Assembly (NCBI GenBank): GCA_003427395.1
Contig: BFEA01000238.1
Span: forward strand, 174,337-196,811
DNA length: 22,475 bases
Source of the DNA: Chara braunii
Taxonomy: Eukaryota > Streptophyta > Charophyceae > Charales > Characeae
Direction: 5' to 3'
Below, one piece after another: positions 18,344 to 22,475 of the stretch. A program made the translations under genes and the position numbers. How positions within the stretch are numbered: the stretch's first letter is position 1; the number at the start of each line of letters is the position of its first letter. The notes under the pieces are model-generated. The model was not told where the DNA came from. It made no database searches and was given only the letters and a program-made list of their open reading frames with translations.

Positions 18344-19716
18344 CGCCGACACCGCCAGTCGATCCCAATACGAGTGAGCAGAGGATCGACGAATTGTGGG
18401 CCAGGTATGAGGGTCAGAGGGATGCAGCCCGTCAAAGATCGCGAGAGACAGGACAGGCGGACGAGAGGGTGTATAAGTTGAGGGAGGCGGGGGACTTGGG
18501 ATTCTTTGCCACTAGGATGGCGATCGAACGTGTGGATGGGAGGATACGCGAAGTGGTAGTTACATCCTTCCGTCGGAATAGTCAACTCAGTGATGAGCTG
18601 GCAGCCAGAATACTGGGGGTGGAGCACCTGACTACTCAACTCGCAGAGGAGAGGGCGACGAGCCAGGCGAGAGAGATTGAGTGGGAAAGAAGGTTCGGAG
18701 AACTGGCAGCTATTGTAAATAGGCTTTCGGCGGCCGGGGTGGTCGAACAGACTGTGCGGGCTGGCGTTGATGTCCAGGATCGAGGGACGCGGGTTTCGCC
18801 TGGTCAGGGAGCGACAGTAGAGCCCCCTCAACAGAGGAGGCCAACAGAGGAGGCGTCGCGGGATCCGATTGGGATGGAGGCGATACAAAGGGTTGAGGAG
18901 GAGACTGTTGGGGTAGGAGCTTCTATTGAGGTGGCTATGCAGCCTAGGGTGTCTCCATCACATGAGGCCTGTGCCGAGGGGCTGGTCCAAGGACCCCCGT
19001 ATCCGCTCGCAGAGGGAGGTGGCGCACAGGAATCGCTCATGGCTATGTCTGATGAGAAGAGGGGGTTGTGCCTGCATGAGCTGGCAGCAGCTATGGGGAT
19101 AGGTACACCACAAGAGAGGCCCCAGAGACTCGATACTCCAGAGTATGCCCCGAGGTTGGGAGAGTTGAGGGCGGAGTTGGAATCCTGGGCCACAAGGATT
19201 GACTCAGGAGGGCATAGTTCAGAGCAGCAGCAGCAGGAGGTCATGAGTGGGCCAGCCGCTGCAGTGGTTCCTCAGCCGCCAGGGTCGTGTAGGGATGAGG
19301 TGATGGCTGTTGTAGAGAGGCCCTGCGAAGGGGGGCCCCAGAGACTGGATACGCCAGAGTACAGGCCACAGAGCATAGTTGCACGGGGTGCTGAGGCCGT
19401 GGAGCCCAGATCTCAGGGCCACATGGGATTACCATTGTGTCATGAGGTGACCACCGAGACCATGGGGACGCCTTCAGCATCGAGTTCCCGGGGAAGGAAG
19501 AAGAAGACTGCAAGGTGGTTTGACACGTCCTTGTTTTGGTGTAAGGAGGGGCATAGAGCCTTGGATTGCCCTGAGCTCCTCGAGGACAAGGCTGAGGGAC
19601 GCGTTGCAGAGGTTAATGGCAGGTTCTACGATAGACAGGGTAGGATAGTAGAACGAGCTCCAGACGTGGGTAGGGCACAACTATATAGACAGAACCAGGA
19701 GGAGTTGCATGAGTAG
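18325..19716 (+). CDS. Third open region: coiled coil plus degenerate zinc-knuckle-like end
   Basis: This is the longest uninterrupted frame of the element, 464 codons to a TAG stop at 19714. The first ATG is at 18517; a TTG at 18394 is not a credible start. Numbering from 18394: residues about 1-115 are charged and heptad-like (SQLSDELAARILGVEHLTTQ), a likely coiled coil. The middle is Pro/Glu/Ala-rich and carries PQRLDTPEY twice (near 245 and 322), with Gln and Ser runs. Residues 383-392 read CKEGHRALDC, a CCHC knuckle lacking its first Cys and one spacer residue, then a charged tail (YDRQGRIVERAPD). The family is not recognised. Position after integrase matches the extra ORF of Tat/Athila-like elements, but I see no signal peptide or membrane segment. 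It may be nucleic-acid binding. It probably lost its 5' part to a frameshift. Confidence 0.55.
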   Translation, partial: DGKAGIAPTPPVDPNTSEQRIDELWARYEGQRDAARQRSRETGQADERVYKLREAGDLGFFATRMAIERVDGRIREVVVTSFRRNSQLSDELAARILGVEHLTTQLAEERATSQAREIEWERRFGELAAIVNRLSAAGVVEQTVRAGVDVQDRGTRVSPGQGATVEPPQQRRPTEEASRDPIGMEAIQRVEEETVGVGASIEVAMQPRVSPSHEACAEGLVQGPPYPLAEGGGAQESLMAMSDEKRGLCLHELAAAMGIGTPQERPQRLDTPEYAPRLGELRAELESWATRIDSGGHSSEQQQQEVMSGPAAAVVPQPPGSCRDEVMAVVERPCEGGPQRLDTPEYRPQSIVARGAEAVEPRSQGHMGLPLCHEVTTETMGTPSASSSRGRKKKTARWFDTSLFWCKEGHRALDCPELLEDKAEGRVAEVNGRFYDRQGRIVERAPDVGRAQLYRQNQEELHE

Positions 19717-20419
19717 GCACTGGTTTGTCTATAGGTAGCTGGATCAGAGTTTTTGTGCACACTGAGGGCGGGTTGGAGGTGTATATATCTTGGGCTGATT
19801 GAGTGGGCCCTAGGTATGCGCATACTTTAGGAGTGACAGGGCGCGTTTTATCTGATTATACGTATACATTTTACTTTGGTTGTTCGATTTCTCTTGAGCT
19901 TCTTCGTGGGCCACGGCCCAGGAGATGGGATTTGGCCATGTGATATATGAGACCGCTTAGTTTACATTTGGGTTTGTGATTCAGAGATTTATTTGCGTTT
20001 TTTAGTGAGATTTTGGGGTTTATAGCACTTGGGATGAGAGTTTTTCCAGCAGAGCGAGACAGGGGTTGGGTATTCCTTGGATTCTAGGCAGATGTTGTGT
20101 TCCCGAGTATATTCAGCGAGTGTACAGTGGGGTCGTGAGTCCTGCCCAAACGAACAGGGCCTTGAGATGAGTGTTTGTGTTCGAGTTTGAGGGAGGCATT
20201 CTACTCCCTGAGTGTACCATGAGTTTGAGATCCTATGAGATTTGCCTTGTGACGATCACTACCACTCTCACATGTGTGGCTTTATCTTGAGGTGTTTTTG
20301 GCTTCACGTGGGAGGTGTGTATGATGCATCTCATATGTATGTTTATAAAAATTGTAAAGTTGTCTACCCTCTAGTATACTCGTGCGGCCTGCTTACGAGC
20401 AGATGACAAGGCAGGGTAT
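19717..20419. other. 3' untranslated region of the element, no gene
   Basis: G/T-rich sequence with stops in all frames, running from the end of the third open region to the first polypurine tract. No repeats of note and no recognisable domain. Confidence 0.5.
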
Positions 20420-20431
20420 AAGGAGGGGGAG
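20420..20431 (+). promoter_or_regulatory. Candidate polypurine tract
   Basis: AAGGAGGGGGAG is twelve purines directly followed by TG, the usual start of an LTR. Such tracts prime plus-strand synthesis next to the 3' LTR. The sequence after it does not match anything upstream of 10682 by eye, so the assignment is tentative; a rival tract lies at 20688. Confidence 0.35.
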
Positions 20432-20574
20432 TGCAGCCTGTCTGTGAAAGATTATGGGAATCCCACGGGATTTATGAGTTCTGAGACTTGAGCGCCTTGC
20501 CAAATGATTGTCGTCTGAATTGAAAAAGAGGCCTAGAAGTTGGTCCCTCAGCTGATTTGTTTTATGTTTAAGAA

Positions 20575-20645
20575 CCCCTTTATGATTTTTGGAAGGTGGT
20601 GGTTGTGTTAGGATCGGGGCCCCTTCATGGTTTTGGAAGGTGGCC
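20575..20645. repeat. Short tandem duplication
   Basis: CCCCTTTATGATTTTTGGAAG followed by GTGG (from about 20575) is repeated as CCCCTTCATGGTTTTGGAAG followed by GTGG (from about 20620), in the same orientation. No coding or structural role is apparent. Confidence 0.65.
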
Positions 20646-20687
20646 AAGTTTGCTTATTGAAACACTCATCTTTGAAAGAAGGTGTTC

Positions 20688-20695
20688 AAAGGGGG
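20688..20695 (+). promoter_or_regulatory. Second candidate polypurine tract and LTR start
   Basis: AAAGGGGG is directly followed by TGACTGTGAGAC, a plausible LTR beginning with TG at 20696 or 20700. The sequence that follows contains a 5S-rRNA-like box, which in Cassandra elements lies inside the LTR. Tentative, since no partner LTR is visible. Confidence 0.35.
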
Positions 20696-20719
20696 TGACT
20701 GTGAGACTTTTTGTGAGAG

Positions 20720-20743
20720 GCACCTTTACCAAGTTAAAGGTGC
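20720..20743. other. Perfect 9-bp hairpin
   Basis: GCACCTTTA (20720-20728) pairs exactly with TAAAGGTGC (20735-20743) around the six-base loop CCAAGT. It lies 20-24 bp inside the presumed LTR start. Confidence 0.6.
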
Positions 20744-20843
20744 GTAAAGATTGAGTGGCATGGAAAGCCTTGGTTGTGTTGATAAGTCTGACGAGAGGGA
20801 ACCATGCTTGCTTAGAATGTTTGAAAAAGTCGCAATGAGTGCA

Positions 20844-20880
20844 GGGCGAGAGGTATCTCAGGATGGGTGACTACTGGCCC
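20844..20880 (+). promoter_or_regulatory. 5S rRNA-like internal promoter region
   Basis: GGGCGAGAG, seven bases, then AGGATGGGTGAC and CTGG reproduces the intermediate element and C box of plant 5S rRNA genes with the same seven-base spacing. That is 21 matching positions before the CTGG. The upstream A-box half (GTTAAGCGTGCTTGGG in 5S) is only faintly visible, and the 5S 5' and 3' ends are absent, so this is not a functional 5S gene. Cassandra-type miniature LTR elements carry 5S sequence in their LTRs for Pol III transcription; this looks like a related capture. Confidence 0.7.
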
Positions 20881-21020
20881 TGATCAAGTCAGGAGCCGCG
20901 GCCTTGTAGGCCCAACGGGGAAATTGTTTGTGGTTGTGCGAAGGATGCCGTGCCTATTATAAGGGAGCTGGTAAATGCCTTCAGACCCCTGCGTAGTCCC
21001 GCAGTGGCCTGTAATTTGTT

Positions 21021-21119
21021 TGTGACGCCCCGCCTGACCACTTGTGCTGATTGTGAGACATATTTGAAGGAATACCAAGCTAATGGTAAAGTTTAGTACC
21101 ACTTGGGCGCAACGCCCAA
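21021..21119. other. Possible LTR-type terminus and hairpin
   Basis: TGTGACGCCCCG at 21021 resembles the beginning of many plant LTRs, but no purine tract precedes it. TTGGGCG/CGCCCAA (21103-21109/21113-21119) is a perfect 7-bp hairpin with loop CAA. The region to 21600 shows no gene. Confidence 0.25.
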
Positions 21120-21610
21120 TGGGTGGCTGCTAGTCGGCACAACCTGGCTGCGGGCCCGCGGGGTAAGAGTTTAAGGGGAGTTGTCCGCCCCAGGGAAATC
21201 ACTCCATGGGATAAGAGTCAAGTCTTTTGGGAATCCTGATTGATTGATTATCAGGAACATACCTGTCGTTGTACAACCAGCGAGAGGATACCGCTGCTAA
21301 GGTAACAATGCGGTGGGCCGTAGACCTGGTCCGATCAACCAGGCTATGGTGGGCCAAGACGGAGACCTGGCGTTTTTGTACTAGACTGCAGAAAAGGCTG
21401 AGAAAGGATGTAAGCTTACATAAGTACATTTGGTTTGATTGCAAGGATTTTGCTGGAAGAAGGCAAGAATGCCTTCATAGGTCTCATTTAAGGCCCGCGT
21501 CCCTAGTTATGGCTCTGCTTGCGAGGAAGAGACTAACTGGGACAGCTAATGAGAGCTCGGCGGTTGTCTAGGACAAAGGGGAGAGGATGGATTTGAGGGC
21601 CCTCGGAACT

Positions 21611-21691
21611 TATGTTGTAGTATCGATGCGTAATACACCAGCGTCCCAGTGTCAGGACAATGGAGACCCAGGTTGAAACCCTGGCAGCATA
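21611..21691 (+). ncRNA. tRNA-like cloverleaf, degenerate
   Basis: TATGTTG (21611-21617) can pair with CAGCATA (21685-21691) as a 7-bp acceptor stem with one wobble. GTAT/ATAC makes a D-like stem. CCAGG-TTGAAAC-CCTGG (21668-21684) is a perfect T arm with a seven-base loop close to the B-box consensus. The middle arm is irregular (CCA-GTCC / GGAC-TGG around an eight-base loop) and has no normal anticodon stem, so this is probably a tRNA-derived relic or SINE head, not a working tRNA. Pairing extends a few bases beyond the acceptor stem, which is unlike a tRNA. Confidence 0.35.
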
Positions 21692-21844
21692 TAGTTGTGA
21701 GGGCACGGATTGTTGGAGGCCTCGAACCTGAGTCTGTCGGCTGATCGGATTGGTTCTGCTCTCGTCAGCATTTGGAGTGTGAATGAAATTATAGCTTTCT
21801 AATTTGGCGAAGCGACGGGGACATCGCTTAATATGGTCCGGTAA

Positions 21845-22110
21845 GCTGTCGGCGCGAATACCCTTACAAGGGTATCCGCCCTGGGTTTGGCAAGTGACAG
21901 GAAGGCTTGGTTAACTTGGATTTTTGAGTGCCTACGCGGAAAACGCGGGGGTCGTCCGCACGCAGGCTAAGGGTTGTCCGAGTAGGAAGGGTGAGTGGGC
22001 GTGCAGTTTTAAGGCGCGCGTGTGAGTTTTGCCATTCCAATTGTATCGAGACGTCGGGCGTAATCATCCGGCCCGATCTTTGTATGTCGATTAGACTAAG
22101 GATTAAGAGG
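21845..22110 (+). repeat. 250-bp repeat, right copy
   Basis: Second copy of the sequence at 2926-3175, same orientation, about 18.9 kb away. It differs by scattered substitutions and an extra segment of about 16 bp in the GTGAGTGGG/GTGAG region (near 21995-22025). Homology stops at 22110, where the left copy also stops. Unlike the left copy, it is not preceded by the LTR-like module. Confidence 0.85.
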
Positions 22111-22435
22111 TAGTGGAGTTGTTGGTGCCCGACACCTTGCAAGTTCATGAACTGAACCCGTCAACTCTGGTCGAGGGGAACACCCAGCCTGGTGCACGAG
22201 AATTGGCAAGTTGAACCCACAACCCGTCAGTACCCCTGCAACGGGTGTGTCCACCATTTTCCTTCCCGGAAGGGCCTCCTCGGGTTGACAGATAGCAGTT
22301 AAACATCGAATCAATTCGTAGTTATCAGTGTTCGACAGAGAACCTTAAGGAAGTGTGAAACAGTCGTTGGTTGTGTGTGTGGATTGTCATTAGCAGTCTT
22401 AGGGAACCTTGATGCCATATCAGATTCTGGGTCCT

Positions 22436-22436
<1 letters not shown>
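22111..22436. other. No gene seen
   Basis: Unique-looking sequence with stops in all frames. TGGTGCCCGACACC (22123-22136), just after the repeat, has the TGG start of a primer-binding site, but I could not match it to a tRNA. Confidence 0.4.

Positions 22437-22475
<39 letters not shown>
22437..22475. repeat. (GA)n microsatellite at the window edge
   Basis: Uninterrupted AG dinucleotides for 39 bases to the end of the window; the true length continues beyond it. Confidence 0.98.

Noticed and set aside
17893-18888. 331-codon minus-strand open frame opposite the third open region
   Set aside because: It is antisense to sense-strand coding sequence with coiled-coil character; the translation is Arg/Pro/Leu-rich shadow sequence with no domain.
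21021-22122. An LTR running from TGTGACGCCCC to the TGGTGCC motif
   Set aside because: The 3' end lacks CA, no purine tract or target duplication was seen, and the left copy of the internal repeat is preceded by different sequence.
22123-22136. TGGTGCCCGACACC as a primer-binding site after the right repeat copy
   Set aside because: I cannot match it to a tRNA 3' end, no CA-ending LTR precedes it, and it is a small self-complementary hairpin (GGTG/CACC).

Overview
The window is eukaryotic, repeat-dense nuclear DNA. It most resembles a plant or streptophyte-alga genome: there are no operons or ribosome-binding sites, coding capacity is low, inverted and direct repeats are abundant, and one large Ty3/gypsy-type LTR retrotransposon carries a plant-style primer-binding site complementary to the 3' end of tRNA-Asp. 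The gag and pol wording reminds me of the abundant gypsy-like elements of charophyte algae such as Chara; that is recollection, not a search result. Four N bases (14697, 14734, 15276, 15339) show draft assembly sequence.

Layout. Positions 1-440 hold a duplicated 34-bp motif and three tandem 69-bp units. Positions 544-785 form one long palindrome. Positions 800-2640 contain no recognisable gene. Positions 2643-2925 are an LTR-like module related to 10259-10553, followed by a 250-bp repeat (2926-3175) that recurs at 21845-22110. Positions 3180-6600 are noncoding, with hairpins and a degenerate repeat array. Positions 6860-7800 carry about twelve hairpins that share one loop sequence but have different, compensating arms. 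Positions 8094-8502 carry a second family of hairpins. Positions 8700-10682 look like LTR or LTR-flanking sequence.

The main element runs from its primer-binding site (10685-10703) through a leader, gag (11076-12833), a gag-pro linker, protease, reverse transcriptase, RNase H and integrase (to 17707), then a pol tail and a long third open region (to 19716) with predicted coiled coil and a degenerate zinc-knuckle-like motif. The domain order gag-PR-RT-RH-IN is Ty3/gypsy. The absence of a chromodomain, the tRNA-Asp primer site and the extra 3' open region fit the Tat/Athila side of the family. The element is dead: at least ten in-frame stops, several frameshifts, and an Asn in place of the RT motif A aspartate.

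Downstream, polypurine tracts at 20420 and 20688 precede a region with a strong match to the internal promoter region of 5S rRNA genes (20844-20880), as in Cassandra-type elements, and a tRNA-like fold (21611-21691). No 3' LTR matching the LTR upstream of gag could be found by eye. The window ends in a (GA)n microsatellite.

The strongest candidate for something undescribed is the covarying hairpin array at 6860-7800.
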